64,000 nucleotides of DNA from Paraburkholderia sp. CNPSo 3274 (lineage in GTDB: Bacteria > Pseudomonadota > Gammaproteobacteria > Burkholderiales > Burkholderiaceae). Of this stretch, positions 17,721 to 27,322 are shown piece by piece. Location: positions 62,001 to 126,000 of the forward strand of contig NZ_JAMBPR010000013.1 of the NCBI RefSeq assembly GCF_024206475.1, written 5' to 3'. The notes beneath the pieces are model-generated. The model saw only the letters and a list, made by a program, of their open reading frames with translations. It ran no database searches and was not told the DNA's origin. The stretch's first letter is position 1. Each line of letters starts with the position of its first letter. A program made the translations under genes and the position numbers.

Positions 17721-20585
17721 ATGTCGGAAACGATGAAGCAATTCCAGCTGAACTCCTATTTGTTCGGCGGCAATGCTCCGTATGTCGAAGAGCTATACGA
17801 AGCATATCTTGACAACCCTGCGTCCGTTCCGGACACCTGGCGTGAATACTTCGACGCACTGCAAAACGTGCCGTCGTCGAGTGGCACGGCCGACAACGAC
17901 ATCGCCCACGGGCCGATCGTCGAATCCTTCGCTCAACGCGCGAAGGCCAACGCATTTGTTCCGCGCGGTGCCGGCGAAGATCTCGCCACGGCGCGCAAGC
18001 AAGTCTACGTTCAGTCCCTGATTGGTGCTTATCGATTCCTCGGCTCGCAATGGGCCAATCTCGATCCGCTCAAGCGCCGCGAACGTCCGAACATTCCCGA
18101 ACTCGAGCCTGCGTTCTACGACTTCACCGAAGCCGACATGGACCAGACGTTCAGCGCCACGAACCTCTATTTCGGGTTCGAGCGCGCGACGCTGCGCGAG
18201 ATCGTCAAGGCGCTGCGCGATACGTACTGCGGTACGCTCGGCGCCGAGTACATGTACATCAGCGATCCTGAACAGAAGCGCTGGTGGAAGGAGCGTCTCG
18301 AGTCGATCCGCTCGACGCCGAACTTCTCGAACGACAAGAAGAAACACATCCTGCAGCGCCTGACGGCCTCCGAAGGTCTCGAGCGCTTCCTGCACACCAA
18401 GTACGTCGGCCAGAAGCGCTTCTCGCTCGAAGGCGGCGAGTCCTTCATCGCCGCGATGGACGAAACCGTCCGTCACGCAGGCGCGAAGGGCGTGCAGGAA
18501 ATCGTCATCGGCATGGCTCACCGTGGCCGTCTGAACGTGCTGGTCAACACGCTGGGCAAGATGCCGGCTGACCTCTTCGCCGAATTCGAAGGCAAGCACG
18601 TCGACGACCTGCCGGCAGGCGACGTGAAGTACCACAAGGGCTTCTCGTCGGACGTCTCGACCGAAGGCGGTCCGGTTCACCTGTCGCTCGCGTTCAACCC
18701 GTCGCACCTCGAAATCGTCAACCCGGTGGTTGAAGGTTCGGCCAAGGCCCGTATGGACCGACGCGGCGACGCGGACGGCCTGCAGGTGCTGCCGGTGCAG
18801 ATCCACGGCGACGCGGCCTTCGCAGGCCAGGGCGTCGTGATGGAAACGCTGAACCTCGCGCAAACGCGCGGTTACGGCACGCACGGCACGCTGCACATCG
18901 TCATCAACAACCAGATCGGTTTCACGACGTCCGACCCGCGCGATGCGCGTTCGACGCTCTACTGTACCGACGTGGTCAAGATGATCGAAGCGCCGGTGCT
19001 GCACGTGAATGGCGACGATCCGGAAGCGGTCGTGCTGGCTATCCAACTCGCGATCGATTTCCGTATGCAGTTCCACAAGGATGTCGTCGTCGACATCATC
19101 TGCTTCCGCAAGCTCGGCCACAACGAGCAGGACACCCCGGCTGTCACGCAGCCGCTGATGTACAAGACGATCGCGAAGCACCCGGGCACCCGTGCGCTGT
19201 ACGCCGAGAAGCTCGTGCAGCAAGGTGTGATCACGGCTGAAGACGCAGACAACTACGTCAAGGCTTACCGCGCCGCGATGGACGAAGGCCACCACACGGT
19301 CGACCCCGTGCTCTCGAACTACAAGAGCAAGTACGCGGTGGACTGGGTTCCGTTCCTGAACCGCAAGTGGACCGACGCAGCAGATACGGCAGTGCCGCTC
19401 GCCGAACTCAAGCGTCTGGCTGAGCGCATCACCACGATCCCCGAGAACTTCAAGGTTCACCCGCTGGTCGAGCGCGTCATCAACGACCGCCGCGCGATGG
19501 GCAAGGGCGAAGCGAAGCTCGACTGGGGTATGGGCGAGCACCTCGCGTTCGCGTCGCTGGTCGCTTCGGGCTACGCAGTTCGCCTGACGGGCCAGGACTC
19601 GGGCCGCGGCACGTTCACGCACCGCCACGCCGTTCTGCACGACCAGAACCGCGAACGCTGGGACGACGGCACGTACGTGCCGCTGCAGAACATCGGCGAG
19701 AACCAGGCGCAGTTCACGGTGATCGACTCGGTGCTGTCGGAAGAGGCCGTGCTGGGCTTCGAATACGGCTATTCGACCGCCGAGCCGAACACGCTCGTCG
19801 CGTGGGAAGGCCAGTTCGGCGACTTCGTCAACGGTGCGCAGGTCGTAATCGACCAGTTCATCTCGTCGGGCGAAGTGAAGTGGGGCCGTGTTTCGGGTCT
19901 CACGATGCTGCTGCCGCACGGCTACGAAGGCCAGGGTCCGGAGCACTCGTCGGCACGTATCGAACGTTTCCTGCAGCTGTGCGCCGAGCACAACATGCAG
20001 GTCGTTCAGCCGACCACGCCGGCCCAGATCTTCCACGTGCTGCGCCGTCAGATGATCCGCCTGTTCCGCAAGCCGCTCATCATCTTCACGCCGAAGTCGC
20101 TGCTGCGTCACAAGGAAGCCGTCTCGGACCTGTCCGAACTCGCGAAGGGCACGTTCCAGCCGGTCATCGGCGAAGTGGACGAAAGCATCGACGCGAAGAA
20201 GGTCAAGCGTGTGGTCGCCTGCTCGGGCCGCGTGTACTTCGACCTCGTCGCGCATCGCCGTGAAGCCAAGGCGAACGACGTCGCGATCATCCGTATCGAA
20301 CAGCTCTATCCGTTCGCACACAAGCAGTTCGAAGCGGAACTGAAGAAGTACGACAACGCGACCGAAGTGGTCTGGGTGCAGGACGAGCCGCAGAATCAAG
20401 GCCCGTGGTTCTACATCGAGCACCACCTGAAGGAAGGCATGAAGGAAGGCATGAAGCTCGCGTACAGCGGCCGTCCTGCTTCCGCCTCGCCGGCTGTTGG
20501 CTACTACGCGAAGCACTACGAGCAGCAGAAGGCGCTGATCGAAGGTGCATTCGGCCGCCTGAAGGGCGCGCAGGTCGCGAAGTAA
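17721..20585 (+). CDS. odhA: 2-oxoglutarate dehydrogenase E1 component
   Basis: The thiamine-diphosphate E1 subunit (also called sucA) of the TCA-cycle 2-oxoglutarate dehydrogenase complex; it decarboxylates 2-oxoglutarate and passes succinyl to the E2 lipoyl group. 954 residues, normal length. Visible features: N-terminal E2-binding segment with NSYLFGGNAPYVEELYEAYL, EIVIGMAHRGRLNVLVN (about 255-275), the cofactor motif HGDAAFAGQGVVMETLNLAQ (about 360-380), DLVCFRKLGHNE-like motif (here DIICFRKLGHNEQDTP), and the C-terminal transketolase-like domain with LLPHGYEGQGPEHSSARIER. First gene of odhA-odhB-odhL. Confidence 0.98.
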   Translation: MSETMKQFQLNSYLFGGNAPYVEELYEAYLDNPASVPDTWREYFDALQNVPSSSGTADNDIAHGPIVESFAQRAKANAFVPRGAGEDLATARKQVYVQSLIGAYRFLGSQWANLDPLKRRERPNIPELEPAFYDFTEADMDQTFSATNLYFGFERATLREIVKALRDTYCGTLGAEYMYISDPEQKRWWKERLESIRSTPNFSNDKKKHILQRLTASEGLERFLHTKYVGQKRFSLEGGESFIAAMDETVRHAGAKGVQEIVIGMAHRGRLNVLVNTLGKMPADLFAEFEGKHVDDLPAGDVKYHKGFSSDVSTEGGPVHLSLAFNPSHLEIVNPVVEGSAKARMDRRGDADGLQVLPVQIHGDAAFAGQGVVMETLNLAQTRGYGTHGTLHIVINNQIGFTTSDPRDARSTLYCTDVVKMIEAPVLHVNGDDPEAVVLAIQLAIDFRMQFHKDVVVDIICFRKLGHNEQDTPAVTQPLMYKTIAKHPGTRALYAEKLVQQGVITAEDADNYVKAYRAAMDEGHHTVDPVLSNYKSKYAVDWVPFLNRKWTDAADTAVPLAELKRLAERITTIPENFKVHPLVERVINDRRAMGKGEAKLDWGMGEHLAFASLVASGYAVRLTGQDSGRGTFTHRHAVLHDQNRERWDDGTYVPLQNIGENQAQFTVIDSVLSEEAVLGFEYGYSTAEPNTLVAWEGQFGDFVNGAQVVIDQFISSGEVKWGRVSGLTMLLPHGYEGQGPEHSSARIERFLQLCAEHNMQVVQPTTPAQIFHVLRRQMIRLFRKPLIIFTPKSLLRHKEAVSDLSELAKGTFQPVIGEVDESIDAKKVKRVVACSGRVYFDLVAHRREAKANDVAIIRIEQLYPFAHKQFEAELKKYDNATEVVWVQDEPQNQGPWFYIEHHLKEGMKEGMKLAYSGRPASASPAVGYYAKHYEQQKALIEGAFGRLKGAQVAK

Positions 20586-20604
20586 GCACTAGAGCAACCG
20601 AACC

Positions 20605-20625
20605 GGGAAAGCCTCGCGCTTTCCC
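20605..20625 (+). terminator. Intercistronic hairpin odhA-odhB
   Basis: An 8-bp perfect stem GGGAAAGC/GCTTTCCC with a 5-nt loop and no T-tract. It is more likely an mRNA-stability or processing element than a full terminator within the odh operon. Confidence 0.45.
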
Positions 20626-20690
20626 GCGCTCATGTGCGCGACCGGTTCGTCATACGGGGATGTCCCCGATAAAGTATTCAGGAAAATCAC

Positions 20691-21953
20691 ATGGCTATCG
20701 TAGAAGTGAAGGTCCCGCAGTTTTCGGAGTCGGTGTCGGAAGGCACGATGCTGCAGTGGAAGAAGAAGCCGGGCGAAGCTGTTGCCCAGGACGAAGTCGT
20801 CATCGAGATCGAAACCGATAAGGTCGTGCTCGAAGTGCCCGCGCCATCAGCCGGCGTGCTGGCCGAGATCCTGATCGGCGACGGCGCAACCGTCGAGAGC
20901 GAACAGGTGATCGCAAAGATCGACACGGAAGCCAAGGCCGGCGCCGCCGCTGCTCCCGCAGCCGCCGCCGCACCGGCTGCTGCTGCCCCGGCAGCCGCAC
21001 CGGCCGCTGCCGCATCGACGGCAAGCAGCACCGTGGCCTCGCCCGCAGCGACCAAGCTGATGGCAGAGAAGGGTCTCGCAGGCGGCGACGTCGCCGGCAC
21101 GGGCCGTGACGGCCGCATCACGAAGCAGGACGTGCTCGGTGCTGGCGCACCGAAGGCCGCTCCGGCAGCAGCACCGGCTGGCAAGCCTGCCGCCGCCAAG
21201 CCGTCGCTGCCGCAAGTCAGCGCACCGGCATCGGCTGCGAACTGGCTCACCGATCGTCCGGAACAGCGCGTGCCGATGTCGCGTCTGCGTGCGCGTATCG
21301 CAGAGCGTCTGCTCGAGTCGCAGCAAACCAACGCCATCCTCACGACGTTCAACGAAGTGAACATGGCGCCGGTCATGGACCTGCGCAACAAGTACAAGGA
21401 CAAGTTCGAGAAGGAACACGGCGTGAAGCTCGGCTTCATGTCGTTCTTCGTGAAGGCCGCGGTGCACGCCCTCAAGAAGTTCCCGCTCGTCAACGCGTCG
21501 ATCGACGGCAACGACATCGTCTACCACGGCTACTTCGACATCGGTATCGCGGTCGGCTCGCCGCGCGGTCTGGTGGTGCCCATCCTGCGCAACGCAGACC
21601 AGATGAGCCTCGCCGACATCGAGAAGAAGATCGCCGAATTCGGCCAGAAGGCCAAGGACGGCAAGCTCTCGATCGAAGAAATGACGGGTGGTACGTTCTC
21701 GATCTCGAATGGCGGTGTGTTCGGCTCGATGCTCTCGACCCCGATCATCAACCCGCCGCAGTCGGCGATCCTCGGCGTGCACGCCACGAAGGAACGCGCC
21801 GTGGTGGAGAACGGCCAGATCGTGATCCGCCCGATGAACTACCTCGCGATGTCGTATGACCACCGCATCATCGACGGCCGCGAAGCCGTCCTGTCGCTGG
21901 TCGCGATGAAGGACGCGCTGGAAGATCCGGCTCGTCTGCTGCTCGACCTGTAA
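20691..21953 (+). CDS. odhB: Dihydrolipoyllysine-residue succinyltransferase, E2 of the 2-oxoglutarate dehydrogenase complex
   Basis: The E2 core (also sucB) transfers succinyl from lipoyl to CoA. 420 residues: a lipoyl domain with the modified Lys at about residue 44 ([14 protein letters not shown]), a mobile Ala/Pro linker, the E3-binding domain (about 118-150, [20 protein letters not shown]), a second Ala/Pro linker, and the catalytic domain ending with the active-site His in [13 protein letters not shown] (about 395). One lipoyl domain is usual for this complex. Gaps of about 100 bp separate it from odhA and odhL; each holds a hairpin. Confidence 0.98.
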   Translation: MAIVEVKVPQFSESVSEGTMLQWKKKPGEAVAQDEVVIEIETDKVVLEVPAPSAGVLAEILIGDGATVESEQVIAKIDTEAKAGAAAAPAAAAAPAAAAPAAAPAAAASTASSTVASPAATKLMAEKGLAGGDVAGTGRDGRITKQDVLGAGAPKAAPAAAPAGKPAAAKPSLPQVSAPASAANWLTDRPEQRVPMSRLRARIAERLLESQQTNAILTTFNEVNMAPVMDLRNKYKDKFEKEHGVKLGFMSFFVKAAVHALKKFPLVNASIDGNDIVYHGYFDIGIAVGSPRGLVVPILRNADQMSLADIEKKIAEFGQKAKDGKLSIEEMTGGTFSISNGGVFGSMLSTPIINPPQSAILGVHATKERAVVENGQIVIRPMNYLAMSYDHRIIDGREAVLSLVAMKDALEDPARLLLDL

Positions 21954-21995
21954 AGATCGGCCTCATCAAGCATCAAGTCTCACACTGAGCGCCGT

Positions 21996-22028
21996 GCGCG
22001 CGGATTCCGGAAACCGGGCTCCGCGCGC
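21996..22028 (+). terminator. Intercistronic hairpin odhB-odhL
   Basis: Outer 9-bp arms GCGCGCGGA (21996-22004) and TCCGCGCGC (22020-22028) enclose an inner CCGG/CCGG stem. There is no T-tract. It is probably an mRNA-processing or stability structure that separates the expression levels of E2 and E3. Confidence 0.5.
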
Positions 22029-22054
22029 CGCGCTCACGTCTCGAAAGGATGAAC

Positions 22055-23485
22055 ATGTCCAAAGAATTTGACGTCGTCGTGATCGGCGCCGGCCCCGGCG
22101 GCTATATCGCGGCGATCCGCGCCGCACAGCTCGGCAAGTCGGTTGCGTGTATCGAAAAGTGGAAGAACCCGGCCGGCACGCTGAAGCTCGGCGGCACCTG
22201 CCTGAACGTGGGCTGCATTCCGTCGAAGGCGCTGCTCGCCTCGTCGGAAGAGTTCGAGAACGCCGCGCATCATCTCGTTGACCACGGCATCAGCGTGGGC
22301 GACGTAAAGATCGACGTCGCGAAGATGATCGAGCGCAAGGAAGGCATCGTCGAGAAGATGACGAAGGGGATCGAGTTCCTGTTCCGCAAAAACAAGATCA
22401 CGTGGCTCAAGGGTCACGGCAAGTTCACCGGCAAGAACGACGCCGGCGTGCAGATCGAAGTGAGCGGCGAAGGCGAAACCGAAGTCGTCACGGCGAAGAA
22501 CGTGATCATCGCGACGGGCTCGAAGGCGCGCCATCTTCCGGGTATTCCGGTCGACAACAAGATCATCTCCGACAACGAAGGCGCGCTCACGTTCGACAGC
22601 GTGCCGAAGAAGCTGGCTGTGATCGGCGCAGGCGTGATCGGTCTGGAGCTGGGCTCGGTGTGGCGCCGTCTCGGTGCCGACGTCACGATCCTCGAAGCGC
22701 TGCCGGAATTCCTCGGTGCGACTGACCAGGCGCTCGCGAAGGAAGCGGCGAAGCTCTTCAAGAAGCAGGGTCTCGACATTCACGTTGGCGTGAAGGTCGG
22801 CGAAGTGAAGGCGACCGACAAGAACGTCACGATCAACTACACGGACAAGGACGGCAACGCGCAAGTGTTCGAAGCCGACCGCCTGATCGTGTCGGTTGGC
22901 CGCGTGCCGAATACCGACAACCTCGGTCTCGAAGCGATCGGCCTGAAGGCCAACGAGCGTGGCTTCATCGACGTGGACAACCACTGCGCAACGTCGGTGC
23001 CGAACGTGTACGCGATCGGCGACGTGGTGCGTGGCCCGATGCTCGCGCACAAGGCAGAAGACGAAGGCGTGCTGGTGGCCGAGATCATCGACGGCCAGAA
23101 GCCGCACATCGACTACAACTGCATTCCGTGGGTGATCTACACCGAGCCGGAAATCGCATGGGTCGGCAAGACGGAGCAGCAGCTCAAGGCAGAAGGCCGT
23201 GACATCAAGACGGGCCAGTTCCCGTTCATGGCGAACGGCCGCGCGCTTGGCATCAACAAGTCGGACGGCTTCGTGAAGATGATCGCCGACGCCAAGACCG
23301 ACGAACTGCTCGGCGTGCACATCATCTCGGCCAACGCATCGGACCTGATCGCGGAAGCCGTGGTGGCGATGGAATTCAAGGCTGCCGCCGAAGACATCGG
23401 CCGCATCTGCCATCCGCACCCGTCGCTGTCCGAAGTCATGCGCGAAGCTGCACTCGCCACTGACAAGCGCGCTCTCAACATGTAA
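22055..23485 (+). CDS. odhL: Dihydrolipoyl dehydrogenase, E3
   Basis: FAD enzyme (lpd family) that reoxidises the lipoyl group of E2 and reduces NAD+. Two ATG codons lie six bases apart. The Shine-Dalgarno sequence AAAGGA (22044-22049) overlaps the first (22049) but is five bases before the second, so I start at 22055 ([11 protein letters not shown], 476 residues). FAD motif [20 protein letters not shown] (about 7-26), redox-active disulfide [13 protein letters not shown] (about 45-58), NAD motif [15 protein letters not shown] (about 190-205), second FAD motif [17 protein letters not shown], and the C-terminal HPHPSLSEV motif with the catalytic His-Glu pair are all present. Confidence 0.97.
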   Translation: MSKEFDVVVIGAGPGGYIAAIRAAQLGKSVACIEKWKNPAGTLKLGGTCLNVGCIPSKALLASSEEFENAAHHLVDHGISVGDVKIDVAKMIERKEGIVEKMTKGIEFLFRKNKITWLKGHGKFTGKNDAGVQIEVSGEGETEVVTAKNVIIATGSKARHLPGIPVDNKIISDNEGALTFDSVPKKLAVIGAGVIGLELGSVWRRLGADVTILEALPEFLGATDQALAKEAAKLFKKQGLDIHVGVKVGEVKATDKNVTINYTDKDGNAQVFEADRLIVSVGRVPNTDNLGLEAIGLKANERGFIDVDNHCATSVPNVYAIGDVVRGPMLAHKAEDEGVLVAEIIDGQKPHIDYNCIPWVIYTEPEIAWVGKTEQQLKAEGRDIKTGQFPFMANGRALGINKSDGFVKMIADAKTDELLGVHIISANASDLIAEAVVAMEFKAAAEDIGRICHPHPSLSEVMREAALATDKRALNM

Positions 23486-23601
23486 GCGCCAAGGGCAGGG
23501 CGGCCGAATTTTTTGGCCGCTCTGCTCCGCAATACCCAGCATCACGTACGGAGGCGGGTGGGCTTTTGCTCTCCCGCCTTTCCTCATTTGCGGCCCAGAA
23601 A

Positions 23602-24699
23602 ATGAACGTCACCGAATACTACGAAAACGAACTGCAGAAGCGGGGATACCAGCCCGATACGGCGCAACGCGCCGCGATCGACCGGCTGCAGCGGTGCTAC
23701 GACGAGTGGGCTGCATACAAGTCGCGGCGTTCGAACGCGCTCAAGAAGTTTCTCGTTCACCCTGACCTGCCGCGCGGCGTGTACATGTGGGGCGGTGTCG
23801 GGCGCGGCAAGAGCTTTCTGATGGACAGCTTCTATGCAGTCGTGCCGCTGCAACGCAAGACGCGTCTGCACTTTCACGAATTCATGCGCGAGGTGCACCG
23901 CGAACTCGAAGAGCTCAAGGGCCAGGCCGATCCGCTCGACGAACTCGCGCGCCGGATTGCGAGGCGTTATCGCCTGATCTGCTTCGACGAATTCCACGTC
24001 TCGGACATCGCCGACGCGATGATCCTCTATCGTCTGCTCGACCGCCTCTTCGAGAACGGCGTGCAGTTCGTGATGACGTCCAACTACGATCCCGATCTGC
24101 TCTATCCCGATGGCCTGCATCGCGACCGCATGCTGCCTGCGATCGAGTTGATCAAGAGTAAGCTCGACGTGCTCAACGTCGATGCGGGCGTCGACTATCG
24201 CCAGCGCACGCTTGCGCAGGTCGAGGTCTATCACACGCCGCTCGGCGCCGCCGCCGACAAGGCGTTGCGCCACTCGTTCGCGGAGCTCGCCGCCGTCCCC
24301 GACGAAAGCCCGCTGCTGCGCATCGAAAAGCGCGAACTGAAGGCGTTGCGCAAGGCCGACGGCGTGGTGTGGTTCGATTTCGCGACGCTGTGCGGCGGTC
24401 CGCGCTCGCAGAACGACTATCTGGAACTGGCGAGCCGCTTTCACGCCGTGATCCTGTCCGACGTGCCGCAGATGACGCCTCGTATGCAGTCCGAAGCGCG
24501 CCGCTTCACCTGGCTCATCGACGTGTTCTACGACCACAAGGTCAAGCTGCTGATGTCGGCCGCGGTGCCGCCCGAAGAACTCTACGTGGAAGGACCGATG
24601 GCCAACGAGTTCACGCGTACGGTGTCGCGTATCGTCGAAATGCAGTCGAAGGAATATCTCGAAACGCCGCGCCGCATTGTCGATACGTCGCTGACCTGA
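23602..24699 (+). CDS. zapE: Cell division protein ZapE, AFG1-like ATPase
   Basis: ZapE is a Z-ring-associated ATPase of the AFG1/LACE1 family. I chose the ATG at 23602 (MNVTEYYENELQKRGYQPD, 365 residues) rather than the longer frame at 23566, because the family N-terminus matches. Walker A GGVGRGKS lies near residues 62-70, Walker B LICFDEFHVSDIADAM near 128-143, and an Arg finger region follows (FVMTSNYDPDLLYPDGLHRD). It follows the odh operon at 116 bp and has a hairpin 7 bp after its stop. Confidence 0.95.
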   Translation: MNVTEYYENELQKRGYQPDTAQRAAIDRLQRCYDEWAAYKSRRSNALKKFLVHPDLPRGVYMWGGVGRGKSFLMDSFYAVVPLQRKTRLHFHEFMREVHRELEELKGQADPLDELARRIARRYRLICFDEFHVSDIADAMILYRLLDRLFENGVQFVMTSNYDPDLLYPDGLHRDRMLPAIELIKSKLDVLNVDAGVDYRQRTLAQVEVYHTPLGAAADKALRHSFAELAAVPDESPLLRIEKRELKALRKADGVVWFDFATLCGGPRSQNDYLELASRFHAVILSDVPQMTPRMQSEARRFTWLIDVFYDHKVKLLMSAAVPPEELYVEGPMANEFTRTVSRIVEMQSKEYLETPRRIVDTSLT

Positions 24700-24706
24700 T
24701 CGCACG

Positions 24707-24738
24707 GCGCCCACACCGCAACTGCGGGCGGTGGGCGC
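24707..24738 (+). terminator. Hairpin after zapE
   Basis: GCGCCCAC (24707-24714) pairs with GTGGGCGC (24731-24738); an inner CCGCA/TGCGG stem extends it. There is no T-tract. Confidence 0.5.
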
Positions 24739-24894
24739 ATCCGCGGCGACACACCGAAGCTGGTGCCACGCTGGTGGCAAGCCAGTCTCAAAATAGCGCG
24801 GCGGCACCTATTTCAAGATTCGGACTCGTCTGATATGGGCGGCCGGAGCGAGTGGATATCGTTTGTCAGTACACCTTCTGACAAAGGACCGTCC

Positions 24895-25326
24895 ATGACC
24901 CCGCATCGCGATATTACCGACGAAGAATGGCAGCGCGTGATGGTGCTCCTGCCCGAACTGCGCCCGCGCACCGAGTTGCGCGGCCGGCCGCTCGCCAATA
25001 CGCGCTCCGTGCTCAACGGCGTGGTGTGGGTCATGTATAGCGGTGCGACCTGGTCGGCCATGCCGCGCCGCTACCCTTCGTATCAAACCTGCCATCGCCG
25101 CTTCAAGACCTGGCACTACAACGGCGTGCTCAAGCGCGTGATGGGCGAGTTGTTCGGCGAAGACGGTGCGGCGTTGTGCGACACCATCGAAACGCGCATG
25201 CGCAAGCACATGAGCCGCGCAGAAAAAGCGGCGCGCAACATGCCGCGCAATTCGCCGTTCGTGCCGGCAGCGTCCGCGTCGTCGCAGCCTTTCAACTATC
25301 GCTCGGTGTATCGTCACCCGGCGTAA
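24895..25326 (+). CDS. Stand-alone DUF4096 protein, N-terminal domain of an IS5-type transposase
   Basis: 143 residues starting at the ATG at 24895 with AAAGGA upstream. Residues about 5-95 (ITDEEWQRVMVLLPELRPR, then GRPLANTRSVLNGVVWVMYS, then WSAMPRRYPSYQTCHRRF) match the N-terminal helix-turn-helix-like part of IS4/IS5-family transposases. No DDE catalytic domain follows, only a short Ala/Ser-rich tail ending in a clean stop, and I see no terminal inverted repeats or target duplication nearby. It has its own ribosome-binding site and terminator, so it may be a domesticated DNA-binding protein rather than an IS remnant. Function unknown. Confidence 0.75.
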   Translation: MTPHRDITDEEWQRVMVLLPELRPRTELRGRPLANTRSVLNGVVWVMYSGATWSAMPRRYPSYQTCHRRFKTWHYNGVLKRVMGELFGEDGAALCDTIETRMRKHMSRAEKAARNMPRNSPFVPAASASSQPFNYRSVYRHPA

Positions 25327-25344
25327 TACCGGCGCTTACGAAGT

Positions 25345-25382
25345 CCGGCCGAAGCGGCTCATGCGTGCGCTTCGGCCGGTTT
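25345..25382 (+). terminator. Terminator after the DUF4096 gene
   Basis: A 12-bp perfect stem CCGGCCGAAGCG (25345-25356) with CGCTTCGGCCGG (25368-25379) is followed by TTT. It lies between convergent genes. Confidence 0.8.
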
Positions 25383-25446
25383 CGTCTCTCAGGTTCCCTT
25401 GCCGGTTTGCGCACCGGTCCTCAGGTCGATCCACTCACTCATCCAC

Positions 25447-25911
25447 TCACTGCTGACGCACCCACGTCTGCGAGCGGCCAAGCAGCGAAATGCCCATATA
25501 GCCGCGCACGACGAGTTTCTGGCCGCCGTCTTCCGTATGCATCTTGCAGCGGTACACCTTGCCGTTCTCAGGGTCGAGAATGTGGCCGCCGTCGTACTCC
25601 TCACCGGTTTTCTTCATGCTGTCGATGATCGTCATGCCAAGGATCGGCTGATCCTTGCGTGAGTCGGTGCAGGCCGTGCAGCGCCGGTCGGGCTGGTCAT
25701 TCGCGCTGAGTCCCTTGATGACCTTGCCGCTCAGGTCGCCGTTCGCGTCTGCACTGATCTGCACGAGCGCCTTCGGCTGGCCGGTGTGGTCGTCAATGGT
25801 CTGCCAGACGCCAACTGGCGTGTCGGTTTGAGCGTGCGCGGCGACGGCGCCGCACAGCAGTGCACTCGCAAGCGCGACATGGCGCGCCGCGCGTCCCATG
25901 ACTCGGTTCAT
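25447..25911 (-). CDS. DUF2147 family secreted protein
   Basis: 154 residues from the ATG at 25911, with GAGGAAGA upstream; the longer open frame is rejected. An N-terminal signal peptide (RHVALASALLCGAVAAHAQ) precedes a DUF2147 domain: PVGVWQTIDDHTGQPKALVQ, two Cys in a RRCTACTD motif, GGHILDPENGKVYRCKM, and LVVRGYMGISLLGRSQTWVR at the end. Proteins of this family are periplasmic with a lipocalin-like fold and no assigned enzymatic role. It is transcribed away from the DUF2968 gene, sharing a 320-bp divergent region. Confidence 0.85.
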   Translation of the reverse strand: MNRVMGRAARHVALASALLCGAVAAHAQTDTPVGVWQTIDDHTGQPKALVQISADANGDLSGKVIKGLSANDQPDRRCTACTDSRKDQPILGMTIIDSMKKTGEEYDGGHILDPENGKVYRCKMHTEDGGQKLVVRGYMGISLLGRSQTWVRQQ

Positions 25912-26231
25912 GTCTTCCTCCACTGATGTTGTTTGTCGTGTCGATGCTGACCGTGCGTCGGGCCGGGCACGCCGCAAGGTCAGGGCAGGATACTGGAAAG
26001 CACCGCGCGCGTTTGAGAGAAGGAACTCTAGTTTGAGCGGGCCTGCTCGCCGCGCTGGACCAAAACGGCTGGCAACGCAAGGGCACCGCGCAATTCCTGG
26101 GAATTTCTCGCTAAGTGTTGTGGGAATAGATACGTAATCGGTAAATTTTCTACGAGGGGCCCGAAACACGTGAAAGTGAGTAATAATTGTGCCGATTTGT
26201 AAAAATTAGAACTGTTCAAAGCAGGTACTAC
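25912..26231. other. Divergent intergenic region, DUF2147 / DUF2968
   Basis: 320 bp without a gene. The part from about 26100 to 26215 is more AT-rich than the surroundings and probably holds promoters for both flanking genes, but I cannot pick a convincing -35/-10 pair. Confidence 0.5.
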
Positions 26232-26978
26232 ATGGACTACAAGTGGAGAGTTCGTCGCACCGCCTGGGCGGCGCTGGTATTAATCGGGGGAATCGGTACG
26301 GGCTGCGCACAGACGCCGCCTGACAATTCAGCAGCAAATGCAGCAGCAGCGGCGCCCGTAGCACAGACCACCGCCGCACCCGCAGTGCAGGACGAGCAGG
26401 CCGCAACCCCTGCGCTGCCTTTGGCAGCGAGCCAGCCGAGCGTACTTACGCCGGATGAAGCGAAGCAGAACGCCGCGGGTAACGTCGCCGAGCTGCAGCA
26501 GATGCTGCGAGGCTCGGAACTCGCCGAGCTGCGCACGACCTACAACGGCTCGTATGGCGCGAGCTTGCTGTTTTACGGCAAGGAAATGACGTACTACGTC
26601 ACGCTGTTCCAGAACAAGACGTTCTGGCGCGTGATCAAGACGAGCGACGAGACGCGCGCTGAGGCAATCTACCGCGACTTCGCGATGAAGTCGGGGCAGC
26701 TCGCCGAAGTGGAAATCCGCCGCACGCGCCTCGAAGCGCAGAAGGCGTTCACGGACCGCATGATCGCGCTCACGCAGGACCATGCGAACCGGCTCCAGGC
26801 AGATCTGGCCATCGCGCGCGAGCAGCAGGCGCTTGTCGCGGACCAGCAGAAGCAGGGCCACGATCAGGCGAACGCTTTGCAGGCGCAGAAGACAGCCGCC
26901 CAGGCGCAACTGCGCACGGTTCAGCGTCAGGTGCGCGAACTGCAGCAACAAGTGGAAGGCGGTCTGCCGATCCGCTGA
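26232..26978 (+). CDS. DUF2968 family exported coiled-coil protein
   Basis: 248 residues from the ATG at 26232 (MDYKWRVRR). An N-terminal hydrophobic segment (ALVLIGGIGTGC) could be a signal or lipoprotein signal, though the lipobox is poor (Gly at -3). An Ala/Pro/Gln-rich stretch (about 35-85) leads to the conserved block (RTTYNGSYGASLLFYGKEMT, about 115-135, then FWRVIKTSDETRAEAIYRDF). The last 90 residues form a Gln/Ala/Leu-rich coiled coil. The family is largely confined to Burkholderiales and has no known function. It is transcribed alone, with a terminator 97 bp downstream. Confidence 0.8.
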   Translation: MDYKWRVRRTAWAALVLIGGIGTGCAQTPPDNSAANAAAAAPVAQTTAAPAVQDEQAATPALPLAASQPSVLTPDEAKQNAAGNVAELQQMLRGSELAELRTTYNGSYGASLLFYGKEMTYYVTLFQNKTFWRVIKTSDETRAEAIYRDFAMKSGQLAEVEIRRTRLEAQKAFTDRMIALTQDHANRLQADLAIAREQQALVADQQKQGHDQANALQAQKTAAQAQLRTVQRQVRELQQQVEGGLPIR

Positions 26979-27074
26979 TCGCCGGTACGCGGTGTGGCCA
27001 GGTCGCTTGCCCGGGGCCTCGCCGTGCGACGGGTTGTGCGACGGATCGTGCGGAACACGCAGATGCGGCACGCA

Positions 27075-27107
27075 AAAGGCGGAGCGTCATGGACGTTCCG
27101 CCTTTCT
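27075..27107. terminator. Terminator between DUF2968 gene and small acidic protein gene
   Basis: A 14-bp stem with one G-T pair (27075-27088 with 27092-27105) and a 3-nt loop, flanked by AAAA and CTTT. It can serve both converging genes. Confidence 0.75.
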
Positions 27108-27133
27108 TCATGGTGCGATCGCTCAGGGCGCGC

Positions 27134-27322
27134 TCAGTGCTTGCCGTGGCGATGCGTGTCGCGGCCCTTGTGGGTTTCGTCTGCGGAATGGGGCTTCGGT
27201 TGAGAGCCGGTGGGCGAGGGGGCCACGGCGATCGGATCGCTCGCGGGGAAGGTCTCGTCGAGCGCTTCGTCGAGCGGGTCTTCCTGCGAGGGTTGCGGGG
27301 CTTTCGGCTTGGATGCGCTCAT
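27134..27322 (-). CDS. Small DETFPASDP-motif protein
   Basis: 62 residues, ATG at 27322 with GGAG upstream. The centre reads EDPLDEALDETFPASDPIAV, a motif I recognise from many short uncharacterised proteobacterial proteins; the rest is Pro/Ser/Lys/His-rich and probably disordered. No signal peptide or membrane segment is present, so it is cytoplasmic. Function unknown. It lies downstream of hfq2 on the same strand, but a strong hairpin separates them. Confidence 0.7.
   Translation of the reverse strand: MSASKPKAPQPSQEDPLDEALDETFPASDPIAVAPSPTGSQPKPHSADETHKGRDTHRHGKH

Noticed and set aside
17793..20516. 907-codon open frame opposite odhA
   Set aside because: Same antisense artefact; composition unlike a protein, no ribosome-binding site, and odhA is certain.
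24763..25326. Complete insertion sequence at the DUF4096 gene
   Set aside because: No catalytic DDE domain, no terminal inverted repeats and no target-site duplication could be found around it.
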